A stretch of DNA of 34,954 bases from a virus. The notes under the pieces are model-generated. The model ran no database searches and was not told the DNA's origin. It saw only the letters and a program-made list of their open reading frames with translations. Shown in pieces: positions 1 through 7,001 of the stretch. Location: the IMG/VR virus record IMGVR_UViG_3300045955_000402, positions 1 to 34,954 of that record; one strand, 5' to 3'. Position 1 is the stretch's first letter, and each line of letters begins with the position of its first letter. Both the position numbers and the translations under genes were made by a program.

Positions 1-816
1 CGGGACCACGCCCCCGCCGGTCACCATCTGGGGTGGGGCCGGCGGGGGTGGGCGCGTGGCCACGGGCGATGGGGCCGGGGGCGCGGGAGGCCCCACGGGG
101 ACCACAGGCGGCGCTGAGGTCTCTGCCACAGGCGGCGTCTGGGCGGCGGGCGGCGGCGCCAGCTGGGCACTGAGGCGTCCCACTTCATAGCCCAGCAGAT
201 GCGGCGCGGTCTGATTGAGCCGTTGCAGCACCTCGGGATGCTGCGCCAGGTGCACCACGAGATCGGGCGCCGCGTCCCCGGTGGCCCGCACCGCCCAGTA
301 GGTCGCCTGGCTCATCTGCGCGGCGACCTGCTGTGCGAGCTGGTCATAGTCGGTCTGGGTCTGGCGCACGGCGGCTTCGCGCGCGGTCAGCCTGGCATCA
401 AGTTCGGCCTGCGTGCGCGCCAGTTCCTGCTCCTGCGCCTGGCGCGCACGGTGCTGCTCGGCCGCCTGGAGCGTCTGCTGCGTGCGATGCTCGACCGTCT
501 GCTCCAGCCACGTCTGCATGTCCTGGTCATACTGCGCCTGGTCCGTATACGCTGAGGCCTGCGGCCGGGCCGGCGGACCAGCCGGTTCCTGAGGCGCGGC
601 CGGCGGCTCGGGCCGTAAGCGCTGCGTCGTTTCCACGGTGGCGCGCAAGGCGGCGTTATCCACCTGGAGCTGCTGCGTCAGGCGTTCGAGTTGCGCCAGT
701 TTGGCTTCCCAGGGCGCCGGCTGGGGTGGCGCCTCGGGGGCAGGCTCCGGCGGCGGCGCGTCCGGCACGGGCGCCGGGCTGGTGGTCACAATGCCCTGAT
801 ACTGGTCCTCGGCCAC
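1..816 (-). CDS. Scaffolding protein candidate (partial, runs off window)
   Basis: The frame is open from a GTG at 816 to the window edge (272 codons, no stop), so the C-terminus is missing. The start overlaps the portal stop by one base (TAGTG), with GGGGAGG just upstream. The protein begins VAEDQYQGIV and is rich in Pro, Ala and Gln. A long Gln/Ala/Arg coiled-coil stretch lies around residues 90-170, and a Pro-rich tail around 215-270. There are no enzymatic motifs. Its place directly after the portal and its low-complexity helical make-up fit an internal scaffold used to build the procapsid and then lost. Position and composition support this; no family motif was recognised. A capsid-assembly accessory protein is the alternative. 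Confidence 0.6.
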   Translation of the reverse strand, partial: MAEDQYQGIVTTSPAPVPDAPPPEPAPEAPPQPAPWEAKLAQLERLTQQLQVDNAALRATVETTQRLRPEPPAAPQEPAGPPARPQASAYTDQAQYDQDMQTWLEQTVEHRTQQTLQAAEQHRARQAQEQELARTQAELDARLTAREAAVRQTQTDYDQLAQQVAAQMSQATYWAVRATGDAAPDLVVHLAQHPEVLQRLNQTAPHLLGYEVGRLSAQLAPPPAAQTPPVAETSAPPVVPVGPPAPPAPSPVATRPPPPAPPQMVTGGGVVP

Positions 817-2924
817 TAGACACCTCCCCGGCCATTGGCCTCATACGGGCCGCCCTGCACGTCCGTCGCAGCCTCGGTCATGGTCGCTTCGTAGCGCTTC
901 GTTTCCGCCTCGTACGCTTTAATATTCATCGCTTCCTGGTCGACAAAGCGCTCCTGCCCCTTGCTGGCCTCTTCAATGTCGAGCTTGCGCATCTGCACCT
1001 GAAAATCTTTGTCGCGGTTCATGAGCTGCAAGGTCAACTCATTATTGGTCTGCGTGAGGGACTGCACACTCTGATTGAGCTGGAGCAGTTGCGCCTGGGC
1101 CTGCTGGAGTTGCTGGGCCATCTGGGGCAGTTGCGCCAGTTGCTGGCTCGCCTGCGCCACCTGCAGGTTCTTTTCCGCCCCTTCCTCGCCGAGCAGCAAG
1201 TGCGGGGGCATGGCACGCTGGAGCCTGTCGGCCATCTTGCCAGCCAGGTCGATGTCTAAGCTCTGCACGTACAGGTCGCCCAGAATGCCCATGAGTTGCG
1301 GCGCGGCCTGAAGCATCTGCGTGAGAATCTGCTGATTTTCCTGGCGCTGCGTGGCGTAGGACGGCCCGGCCTCGATGGCCACGTCATAGCGCCCGGCGGC
1401 GAGGTCATAGATCAGCGGCTTGCCCGTCTGCGGGTGCACCTGCGGTTGCCCCGTGCTGGGGTCCACGAGCGGCTGATTAATCGGCACCTGACTGGCCTGG
1501 CCGTCCTCGCCGAGAATGCGCACGGTCTGCGGCTGCGTCAGGATGTGCGGAAACAGGTCCACGAGGATCTCACCGATGAGGCGAATGGCGCGGCGCTGAT
1601 TGTCGAGAAAGTGATAGGTAGCCGTATTGGTCTGGGCCTGGCGCTGGCGGATGGCGACGCCCGAGGTCTCGTTGGACTGCTCGCCGAGCGCAGGGTCGTA
1701 GTAGCCGCTGATCGCCTTGATTTCGTCCGCGGCCTGGAGCGAGGCGCCCACCACGGCCTGGACGGGGGGTTCGATGGCTGAGCGCTGCGGCGGCGGCATG
1801 GGCTGGCCATTGAGACTGGTCGGCTTGTATTCGAGATAGGCATAGTTGCGCACATTGGCCATGGCCCACTCGGGGTGATTCTCGAACTGGCCCTCCGCCC
1901 CGATAAACGGCGCACGCGGCGTCAGGGCGATAATTTCGGCTTTGGTCGAGACCATCAGGTTGTACTGGCGCTGCGGATCGCGCAGGCGGCGCACCAGGCC
2001 GCGCCAGTCCCGGCGACCCTGCACCTCGCTTTCTTCGCCGATGACCTGCGCCAGCGGCAGTTTCGTGCCCGGCCAGCGGGTCAGGGAATCGTTCAGGATG
2101 GCGTGCCCGTTGGTGAGACAGTGCCAGACCTCGTGGCGCTCGACCGTCCTGGACTGGAGCACGCGGGCCCCTGCCGGAACCTCGTCCGTCACGGACAACA
2201 CCTGGCCACTCTGGAGCAGACGCAGGGTCGTGCGGTGCGTCTCCACCCAATAGTATTCGGCGACGCGGACGGTATCGTGCGTAATCCACCCGGTGTGCAG
2301 CGCGGCCCAGCCGGCCAGGTCCTGCCCCGTCCCCCCGTACTGGGTCTGATACTCCCGGCGGCGCATCTGGCGCGCAAGAAAACACCAGCGGGCGTCCGCC
2401 CCATCCGGCTGTTCATGCAGCGGGTCGAGGTAGACCCAGAGCGGGTGCGGAATGCGGCAAATGAGCGCTTCCTGGTCGAACGTCGAGGCGTCCGGATACC
2501 GCGTCTGCACCCGGAGGAAGCCGCGGCCGCAGATGACGGCGTGTTCGAGGGCGGTGGTATAGGCCAGGTCGGCGTTGGATTGCACCTCGACGTGGCGGAT
2601 AAGCCCCTGGATCTTCTCGGCGGTGTCCGGGTCGGCGCCACTATCGACGGCAGAGACGGTAATCCCGGGGCGTTGCTGGCGGCCTTCGTTGACGAGCTGG
2701 CGAATCGTGGTGCCCATACGATCGATCACCAGGGAGGGACGGCCGGTGCGGTAGGTGAGGAGTTGCTGGTCCCACTGTTCGCCGGCAAAGAAGCGCAGGT
2801 CCTCTTCGGCCCGGCGGCGCCAGTCGGCCTCGACCTCCTGCACGTAGGCAAAGCGCGTGCGGATGTCGTCGAGCAAGACGGCCTCGTCTTGGGAGGCACG
2901 GGGGGTAGAGCGGGACTCAGCCAC
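816..2924 (-). CDS. Portal protein, P22-like
   Basis: A protein of about 702 residues. It would form the dodecameric ring at one capsid vertex through which DNA is packaged and ejected. The N-terminal part (RRRAEEDLRFFAGEQW, then DRMGTTIRQLVNEGRQQRPGI) and the following segment with CGRGFLRV and PHPLWVYLDP are typical of the P22-type portal family, and the length fits. The C-terminal 150 residues are Gln-rich and coiled-coil-like. I chose the GTG at 2924 because AGGAGG lies nine bases upstream; the frame also extends 18 codons further, with no ribosome site and basic, non-protein-like sequence. It lies between terminase and scaffold, as in P22-like late operons. Confidence 0.88.
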   Translation of the reverse strand: MAESRSTPRASQDEAVLLDDIRTRFAYVQEVEADWRRRAEEDLRFFAGEQWDQQLLTYRTGRPSLVIDRMGTTIRQLVNEGRQQRPGITVSAVDSGADPDTAEKIQGLIRHVEVQSNADLAYTTALEHAVICGRGFLRVQTRYPDASTFDQEALICRIPHPLWVYLDPLHEQPDGADARWCFLARQMRRREYQTQYGGTGQDLAGWAALHTGWITHDTVRVAEYYWVETHRTTLRLLQSGQVLSVTDEVPAGARVLQSRTVERHEVWHCLTNGHAILNDSLTRWPGTKLPLAQVIGEESEVQGRRDWRGLVRRLRDPQRQYNLMVSTKAEIIALTPRAPFIGAEGQFENHPEWAMANVRNYAYLEYKPTSLNGQPMPPPQRSAIEPPVQAVVGASLQAADEIKAISGYYDPALGEQSNETSGVAIRQRQAQTNTATYHFLDNQRRAIRLIGEILVDLFPHILTQPQTVRILGEDGQASQVPINQPLVDPSTGQPQVHPQTGKPLIYDLAAGRYDVAIEAGPSYATQRQENQQILTQMLQAAPQLMGILGDLYVQSLDIDLAGKMADRLQRAMPPHLLLGEEGAEKNLQVAQASQQLAQLPQMAQQLQQAQAQLLQLNQSVQSLTQTNNELTLQLMNRDKDFQVQMRKLDIEEASKGQERFVDQEAMNIKAYEAETKRYEATMTEAATDVQGGPYEANGRGGV

Positions 2925-3153
2925 GGGGCGCGTCCTCCTGGATGTCGAGCCACTCGCCCACCTCCGTGCTACACGCAAAGAGGCTGATCATGGCGGTGTG
3001 GATCGGTGCGTAGCAGGGATGGTCCGCCGGCAAGGTCTGCAGGGCCCGTTCGAGCTCATCGGCCATACAATGGACCGAGGCGCACAGGCGTTCCAGGGCG
3101 GTGCAGGGCGTCTCGAGGGGGGGTGGCCCATCCGAGCAGTTGACCAGAGACAT
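2917..3153 (-). CDS. Small protein upstream of the portal, function unknown
   Basis: A 78-residue protein (MSLVNCSDGPPPLETP...) with AGGAGC five bases before its ATG. Its end overlaps the portal start by 8 bases, so the two are probably translationally coupled. It has several Cys residues (LERLCASVHC, LFACS) but no paired CxxC motif, and an acidic C-terminus. No membrane segment is visible. I do not recognise the family. The position suggests a small virion-assembly or portal accessory protein, which is inference only. Confidence 0.7.
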   Translation of the reverse strand: MSLVNCSDGPPPLETPCTALERLCASVHCMADELERALQTLPADHPCYAPIHTAMISLFACSTEVGEWLDIQEDAPRG

Positions 3154-3162
3154 ACGACGCTC

Positions 3163-3369
3163 CTAATACGTGCTGCGTGCGCCGCGTTTCTTGGGGGGCG
3201 GTGGCACGTCTGCGCCCTTCGCACGTGCCTTGCTCAGCGCAATGGCCACTTCTTGCTTGTGCCGGGCAGGAGCCGACTGGCCTTTCTTGAGCGTCGAGGG
3301 TGGCGTGTGCATGACCTCATCAAATGCCTCTTGCACGAGCGTGTCGGTCTTCGTTTTCTTCGTAGCCAT
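3163..3369 (-). CDS. Small basic phage protein, DUF6496-like
   Basis: A 68-residue basic protein starting MATKKTKTDT. I chose the ATG at 3369 because AGGAGG lies four bases before it; the open frame runs nine codons further upstream without support. The central pattern, EVMHTPPSTLKKG followed by ARHKQEVAIALSKARAKG, resembles the DUF6496 family of small phage proteins, which have a VMHEFKHG-like part and a KQAIAIALSEA-like part. The C-terminus is PPPPKKRGARSTY. The biochemical role is unknown. It sits between terminase and portal in a tight run of structural genes. Confidence 0.7.
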   Translation of the reverse strand: MATKKTKTDTLVQEAFDEVMHTPPSTLKKGQSAPARHKQEVAIALSKARAKGADVPPPPKKRGARSTY

Positions 3370-3486
3370 ACGCCCTCCTAATGCCCGGCTTTCCACTCCC
3401 CGGTTCTGCGCCTATTACACGTTTTACAGCGACGACGCCCGTCAGGCTGTATATACAAATTCTGCCATATATAATTCTAGTATAAA
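3370..3486 (-). promoter_or_regulatory. AT-rich gap, possible late promoter on the minus strand
   Basis: This 117-base gap separates terL from the portal block. Read on the minus strand it holds several TATA-like hexamers (ATTATATATGG, TTGTATATAC) in an otherwise GC-rich genome, then about 60 GC-rich bases before the next ribosome site. No clear -35 box at the right distance was found, so this is only a candidate internal promoter. No terminator-like hairpin with a T tract was seen. Confidence 0.3.
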
Positions 3487-4833
3487 TCACCCCATCCACT
3501 GCTGGTCCGGAGGCACGCCCGCAAGCATGGGAGCCTGTGGTTGGCGTGGTGTCCTGGGTGGTTCTTCATGCCATCCCATACAAAAATATCGAAGGCTATC
3601 AGAACCATGTGAGGCCCAATTGTGGAGAGGTTTCCCGCTCCAGGCCTTGTGTTCCTCGCTCCACTCGCGCCGATAGTTCGCCAATGCCTCTATGCCCGCG
3701 TGACATTTCTCCTGGTCAAAAAGAAAACGCGGAAACATATTACGGGTGGCTTGTATGCCGTCGCTGACATTGCCACGTGGCACCACCTGCACAGGCGTGA
3801 GGCCGAGTTGCTGGATCATGTCCAAGCGTGTGTGGCCATTCGCGGACCAATCGCGGTGCTCGATGTCAAAAGGCAAGAAATGTTTGGCGTAGGTGTACGG
3901 CTTGTGATGGAGGGCCTTCACATAGAATTCCATCCCATGATCGGACGCCTCCAAATAGTCAATCACATGAAAGCGTTGCCCAATATGTTGGATAAACCAA
4001 ATGGCCGTGGCATCACTCAAGCCTAGATCCCAAGCGGTGTAGACGGGCTGCGTCGGGTCGTGGGGTACGGCGGTGATGCGCTGCTCGTCTCTGGCCGTCT
4101 GGAGGACTTCGGCGTAGTAGGCACCGATCAGGGCGGACTCGAAGGACGCTTCCAGTTCCTGCGCGTATTGTTCCGGGGCCATGCTCTGACGCATCAACGC
4201 CAGTTCGGCGTCAGGGACAATGCCCGTCTCGCTGGCACGGTAGAGAGCCGCATGCCACTCGGGCAGGGTCTGCGCCGCCTGGTAGAGGTCGTGAAAATGA
4301 TTTCTCCCAAGCGGTGTCCCGATAAAGATGGCCCAGCCCTGCCGGTCGGCGAGCGCCGGACGTACCACCTCATGCCAGGTCCGTGGCCGCATCTGGGCGT
4401 ATTCATCAAAGACGACGCCATCGAGGTAGATCCCACGCATCGCGTCAGGATTATCGGCACCAAAGAGGGTCAAGCGATGGCCGTTGGGGAAGTCGAGGCG
4501 CAGTTCCGCTTCATTGGCCTGGAGTGCGTCAAGAGGGCCAGTAATGCGTTTGAGAATGTCCCACATGATGGTTTTGGCCTGGTTGCGCAGCGGGGCGACA
4601 TAGGCAAAGCGGGCATAGGGCAGCGGACACGTCAACGCGCCTTCCAGGAGACAGCGCAAGGCAAGATAACTTTTGCCAAAGCGGCGATGGCAGACCCACA
4701 CATTAAAACGTTGCCTTGCCAGATAGAGCGCCTCTTGCGCCGGCCGCAGAGGAAATAGCGTCACTTCCGCCACCCTAGGAGGCCGTGAGGATATAGCGCG
4801 TCTGTGGCGCCTGGCCGTTGCGATGCTCGCCAT
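3487..4833 (-). CDS. terL: Terminase large subunit (packaging ATPase and nuclease)
   Basis: A 448-residue packaging motor subunit that couples ATP hydrolysis to DNA translocation and cuts the concatemer. The ATPase domain has the variant Walker A CHRRFGKS at residues 48-55, Walker B DGVVFDE at about 138-144, and the coupling motif GTP near 172. The nuclease domain starts with AWDLGLSDATA (acidic residue near 269), followed by IDYLEAS near 291. The length is normal for phage TerL. The ATG at 4833 has GAGGA about ten bases upstream and overlaps terS by 59 bases. A GTG at 4773 is an alternative start (about 428 residues) that would nearly abut the terS stop but has a poor ribosome site. Confidence 0.9.
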   Translation of the reverse strand: MASIATARRHRRAISSRPPRVAEVTLFPLRPAQEALYLARQRFNVWVCHRRFGKSYLALRCLLEGALTCPLPYARFAYVAPLRNQAKTIMWDILKRITGPLDALQANEAELRLDFPNGHRLTLFGADNPDAMRGIYLDGVVFDEYAQMRPRTWHEVVRPALADRQGWAIFIGTPLGRNHFHDLYQAAQTLPEWHAALYRASETGIVPDAELALMRQSMAPEQYAQELEASFESALIGAYYAEVLQTARDEQRITAVPHDPTQPVYTAWDLGLSDATAIWFIQHIGQRFHVIDYLEASDHGMEFYVKALHHKPYTYAKHFLPFDIEHRDWSANGHTRLDMIQQLGLTPVQVVPRGNVSDGIQATRNMFPRFLFDQEKCHAGIEALANYRREWSEEHKAWSGKPLHNWASHGSDSLRYFCMGWHEEPPRTPRQPQAPMLAGVPPDQQWMG

Positions 4834-5080
4834 CGTGCGATCCGTCCTCTATCGCCACAAGCGTTAACTCTTTGGGCGTGCCGTAGGCAAGCTGGAGCAG
4901 GTGCAGCAGCACAGGCGACGGCAGTTTCCCAGCCCGAAAATCCCGTTGGAGGCGTGCAATACCCTTGGGATCTTCGACAATGGCGCGGGCATAGGCTTCG
5001 CCGTCGCTGGTGCGCTTATTCGGCGTGCCGGCCTGGCGGCCACCACGGCGCTCGCCGGGTTTAGAGCCCCCTCGTGGCAT
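4775..5080 (-). CDS. terS: Terminase small subunit candidate
   Basis: A 101-residue protein that begins MPRGGSKPGERRGGRQAGTP, then NKRT. This basic GERRGGRxxGTPNK lead is characteristic of many small phage DNA-packaging proteins found just before TerL. The middle (AYARAIVEDPKGIARLQRDF) is helical, and the end is less conserved. TerS would recognise the packaging site and hand DNA to TerL, with which it overlaps. The ATG at 5080 has no strong Shine-Dalgarno; a repeated TGGCTACTT lies immediately upstream. The assignment rests on the N-terminal motif and on gene order. Confidence 0.72.
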   Translation of the reverse strand: MPRGGSKPGERRGGRQAGTPNKRTSDGEAYARAIVEDPKGIARLQRDFRAGKLPSPVLLHLLQLAYGTPKELTLVAIEDGSHDGEHRNGQAPQTRYILTAS

Positions 5081-5134
5081 TGGCTACTTCTGGCTACTTT
5101 AGCCATTCCTTCGGATACAGGACGCATCCCCCAT

Positions 5135-5163
5135 CCGTACGCCCGGTGTGGACGAACGTACGG
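5135..5163. repeat. Inverted repeat upstream of terS (candidate packaging or operator site)
   Basis: CCGTACG at 5135-5141 and CGTACGG at 5157-5163 form a perfect 7-bp inverted repeat with a 15-base centre, about 55 bases upstream of the small terminase start. In P22-like phages the pac site lies in or near the small-subunit gene, so this dyad could be a TerS target. It could equally be an operator or an RNA hairpin. Only the repeat itself is seen. Confidence 0.35.
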
Positions 5164-5222
5164 CGGGTGCTGTAGGTCTATCGTGAGTCCCTGGGTCGGT
5201 GTGGGTAGGCTGTGACTAGAGC

Positions 5223-5256
5223 GGGGTAGGCACAAAAAAGGCAATAGCCTATCCCC
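5223..5256 (-). terminator. Possible attenuator before terS
   Basis: Read on the minus strand, AGGC-TATT-GCCT is followed by six T residues, a short terminator-like hairpin. The same GGGG(A)TAGGC strand can instead pair with GCCTACCCC further downstream, a longer stem that would break the short one. Two exclusive folds next to a T tract resemble an attenuator. The short stem has only four pairs, so this is weak. An ACT triplet run (four units) lies next to it at 5276-5288. Confidence 0.3.
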
Positions 5257-5347
5257 AGGAGAGAGAGTAGAGTAATACTACTACTACTATCTTCCTCTAG
5301 ACAGACTACTGCACGAGAGAGAACATACACGCATCGCCCCTGCCGTG

Positions 5348-5434
5348 TCAACCGGATTTGTGCGCCACCCGGTCGAGGGAGCGCGCCAGGTGGGCGACCA
5401 CGCCCTCGGCATCGTCGGGGGAGAGGTCAGGCAT
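5348..5434 (-). CDS. Tiny ORF (28 residues) after the XRE regulator
   Basis: ATG at 5434 is preceded by GAGGAGG at good spacing and overlaps the regulator stop (CATGCCTGA). The predicted peptide starts MPDLSPDDAEGVVAHLARSL and ends HKSG. It is amphipathic and acidic, with no known motif. Support comes from the strong ribosome site and the overlap with the previous gene. It may be a real micro-protein co-expressed with the regulator, or a fortuitous short frame. Confidence 0.45.
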   Translation of the reverse strand: MPDLSPDDAEGVVAHLARSLDRVAHKSG

Positions 5435-5663
5435 GCTTGTCCTCCTCTCTGGGGTGCATCCGTGTCCATTCCCAGGCGAGATCATTGAGATTCAAATCGA
5501 GTTCTGAGGCGAGACGCGCAATCGTGGGCCACTTCGGCAACATCTGATCACATTCGAGGGCACTGAGATGTTTCTGGGCAATGCCTGTCCTGGCCGAGAG
5601 TTCTTGCTGGCTTAACGCCTTGTCAATGCGGGCTTTGCGGAGTTCTTTCCCAAGGCTGACCAT
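5427..5663 (-). CDS. XRE-family helix-turn-helix regulator
   Basis: A 78-residue protein that is almost entirely one Cro/CI-type HTH domain: LGKELRKARIDKALSQQELS, then ARTGIAQKHLSALE as the recognition region, and TIARLASELDLNLNDLAWEW. No protease or oligomerisation domain follows, so it is Cro-sized. I chose the ATG at 5663 because AGGAGG lies seven bases upstream. It is transcribed away from the early operon, and its promoter region contains a perfect 10-bp inverted repeat (5667-5707), which suggests autoregulation. It probably controls the switch between leftward and rightward transcription; the target is inferred. Confidence 0.85.
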   Translation of the reverse strand: MVSLGKELRKARIDKALSQQELSARTGIAQKHLSALECDQMLPKWPTIARLASELDLNLNDLAWEWTRMHPREEDKHA

Positions 5664-5666
5664 CGT

Positions 5667-5707
5667 ATATCCTCCTATTTCCATAAAATATACAGTAAGG
5701 AGGATAT
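5667..5707. promoter_or_regulatory. Candidate operator of the XRE regulator
   Basis: ATATCCTCCT at 5667-5676 and AGGAGGATAT at 5698-5707 form a perfect 10-bp inverted repeat, 31 bases centre to centre. One half covers the regulator's own Shine-Dalgarno. The other lies in the spacer of its promoter, so a bound regulator would block its own expression. The second half is upstream of the expected transcript start, so an RNA hairpin is unlikely. One half has to contain AGGAGG for translation, which slightly raises the odds of coincidence. Confidence 0.5.
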
Positions 5708-5716
5708 TTTTGTCAA
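5687..5716 (-). promoter_or_regulatory. Leftward promoter for the XRE regulator
   Basis: On the minus strand a consensus -35 TTGACA (5716-5711) is followed after 18 bases by TATATT (5692-5687). Transcription would start some 15-20 bases before the AGGAGG of the regulator. The spacing and hexamers are good for a housekeeping sigma factor. Confidence 0.65.
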
Positions 5717-5734
5717 ATTTTTACTAAAATACCC

Positions 5735-5763
5735 TTTACTTTATAACTTGTAGAGGATAAGAT
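5735..5763 (+). promoter_or_regulatory. Rightward early promoter
   Basis: TTTACT (5735-5740), a 17-base spacer and TAAGAT (5758-5763) would start a transcript near 5770, just before the long hairpin at 5777. TATAAC at 5742-5747 with TTTACT 16 bases upstream is an alternative. The area is strongly AT-rich compared with the flanking genes and lies between divergent genes. Confidence 0.5.
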
Positions 5764-5776
5764 TAGATAGACAGCA

Positions 5777-5813
5777 TGGCGCGATGATCCCCCGCAAAAG
5801 AGACATCGCGCCA
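5777..5813 (+). promoter_or_regulatory. 5'-leader hairpin of the early operon
   Basis: TGGCGCGATG (5777-5786) and CATCGCGCCA (5804-5813) form a perfect 10-bp stem with a 17-base loop. It would sit a few bases from the 5' end of the early mRNA and about 30 bases before the first start codon. It may stabilise or regulate the transcript, or be a DNA operator. No T tract follows, so it is not a classical terminator. Confidence 0.6.
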
Positions 5814-5845
5814 CACACGAACCCGCACCCGAGAAGGCACGGATC

Positions 5846-6286
5846 ATGACGAACGTAGCACAGACCACGAGACGACGCAACGAAGGCGGCCGGTTCAGCA
5901 CGAAGACCGGCAGCGAGTGGTACGCGGCCATCGAGGCGGCGCACATTGCCCGCGTCGAGGCGATGGCGGCCCAGGCCGAAACCGCCAGGCTGGCACAGGT
6001 GGTAGGCGACGCGGTCACGGCCCTGCCCGAAGCCGCCAGCCGGATCGCCAAGGCCGCCACCCTGGTGCAGCACGGGCAGGTGTGGCCCTTAACCAGCGGG
6101 AGTTTCCTGGTGGGCAGCCAGCGCGACCCGCAGGCGGCGCACCTGGTGACGCGGGGGCCCTGGCACTGTGACTGCCCGCACATGGCCCATCGCCAGAGCC
6201 TGTGCAGCCATGCCCTCGCGGCAATGCTCACCGTCAAAATAGGCCCAGCGTATCAAGCCACCTACGAACTGCCGCAGGCGGCGTAA
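5846..6286 (+). CDS. SWIM zinc-finger protein, first early gene
   Basis: A 146-residue protein. The N-terminal half is basic then Ala-rich and helical (TTRRRNEGGRFSTKTGSEW, later EAMAAQAETARLAQVVGDAV). The C-terminal half has SFLVGSQRDPQAAHLV followed by the SWIM signature CDCPHMAHRQSLCSHALAAM (CxC, then CxH), a zinc-binding module that contacts DNA or protein. GAGAAGG lies at a usable distance before the ATG. It is the first gene after the rightward promoter. The same module recurs fused to another domain in the gene at 13988. The exact role is unknown. Confidence 0.75.
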   Translation: MTNVAQTTRRRNEGGRFSTKTGSEWYAAIEAAHIARVEAMAAQAETARLAQVVGDAVTALPEAASRIAKAATLVQHGQVWPLTSGSFLVGSQRDPQAAHLVTRGPWHCDCPHMAHRQSLCSHALAAMLTVKIGPAYQATYELPQAA

Positions 6287-6295
6287 CCAGACACG

Positions 6296-6315
6296 GGGGG
6301 AGGGTATCCTCCCCC
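6296..6315 (+). promoter_or_regulatory. Perfect hairpin between two early genes
   Basis: GGGGGAGG-GTAT-CCTCCCCC is a perfect 8-bp stem with a 4-base loop. It lies between the SWIM gene stop and the next ribosome site (GAGGAG at 6319). There is no T tract. It could be an mRNA processing or stability element. Its CCTCC arm could also pair with the following Shine-Dalgarno. Confidence 0.5.
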
Positions 6316-6331
6316 ACGAGGAGCACACCCC

Positions 6332-6580
6332 ATGCGCACCATCACGACCGATCTGTACGAGGCCCTGGCCCTGTGGGAGGCCGACGACACGCAGTGGATC
6401 ACCGAAGATACCCTCCACCCCGGCACCTTCTGCCTGGGTCCCCTGGAGGCCATGCCGGAGGGGCAGCACTGGCACATCGTGTGCCCGGAGGAACTGGCGG
6501 CCCGGCGCGACGCCCTGGAAGACGAGCAGGCCCGCCTGGAGGAGGAGCACATGCAGTGGCAGGAAAGGAGAGACCGGTAA
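6332..6580 (+). CDS. Small acidic early protein, function unknown
   Basis: An 82-residue acidic protein with GAGGAG eight bases upstream of the ATG. It starts MRTITTDLYEALALWEADDT and ends in a charged helix (ELAARRDALEDEQARLEEEH...ERRDR) likely to form a coiled coil. A central TFCLGPLEAMPEGQHWHIV segment looks globular. There is no recognised family. The stop is followed within a few bases by the hairpin-bounded insertion at 6587. Confidence 0.7.
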   Translation: MRTITTDLYEALALWEADDTQWITEDTLHPGTFCLGPLEAMPEGQHWHIVCPEELAARRDALEDEQARLEEEHMQWQERRDR

Positions 6581-6586
6581 CCTTAC

Positions 6587-6992
6587 ACCCCTTCCTGAAG
6601 GAAGGGGCTTTTATCACTGTCGGTACAACCGCCACTTTTCCAGGGTGGCCCGACGCGATTCAGTCAGGACGGGTTACTCCGTCTCTCCTTGCGGAGAGCG
6701 TACTTAGCGCCCCTAGTGCACGGCATTACACCGTGCGCGTTCCGTAATTCAGGAAACGTTTCGATCTTTTACGCGGGCAAAGCGATTGAGTTCCCGCAAC
6801 CTCATAGATCGACTTGAGAAAGAGCATCAACCGGGGCTCTCTGAAAGAGAGTGTCTTCTATGCTCACTATAAAGTGTAACGGTTTATTTGTAACCGATGC
6901 TATCGAAATGCTGCTCCGCAGCACGAGGAATTGCCGCTCGTTGGCGGCAACCTCTTTTCCTCCCCGCCCTGAACGGCGGGGTTTCTCAGAGG
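6587..6992. mobile_element. Hairpin-bounded non-coding element A, IS200/IS605-end-like
   Basis: This stretch of about 406 bases has no convincing gene. It begins right after CCTTAC with an 8-bp hairpin (CCCCTTCC-TGAA-GGAAGGGG). It ends with TTGCCGC-TCGTTG-GCGGCAA (6931-6950), then an outer CCTCT/AGAGG stem enclosing CCCCGCC-CTGAAC-GGCGGGG (6962-6981). Further hairpins lie inside (6619-6654, 6688-6699, 6909-6923 and others). Subterminal hairpins next to TTAC-like cleavage sites are how IS200/IS605 elements and their non-autonomous derivatives are built. No tnpA or tnpB is present. The 3' fold recurs with compensatory changes in element B. The boundaries are inferred. Confidence 0.5.
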
Positions 6993-7001
6993 TATTCTGG
7001 T

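Noticed and set aside
1875-2987. Plus-strand open frame of 370 codons opposite the portal gene
   Set aside because: Antisense shadow of the portal in GC-rich DNA; no ribosome site and no recognisable protein pattern.
6587-6992. Group I or group II intron for element A
   Set aside because: I looked for a domain V-like hairpin and GTGYG start, and for group I core segments, and found none; the end hairpins resemble IS200/IS605 ends better.
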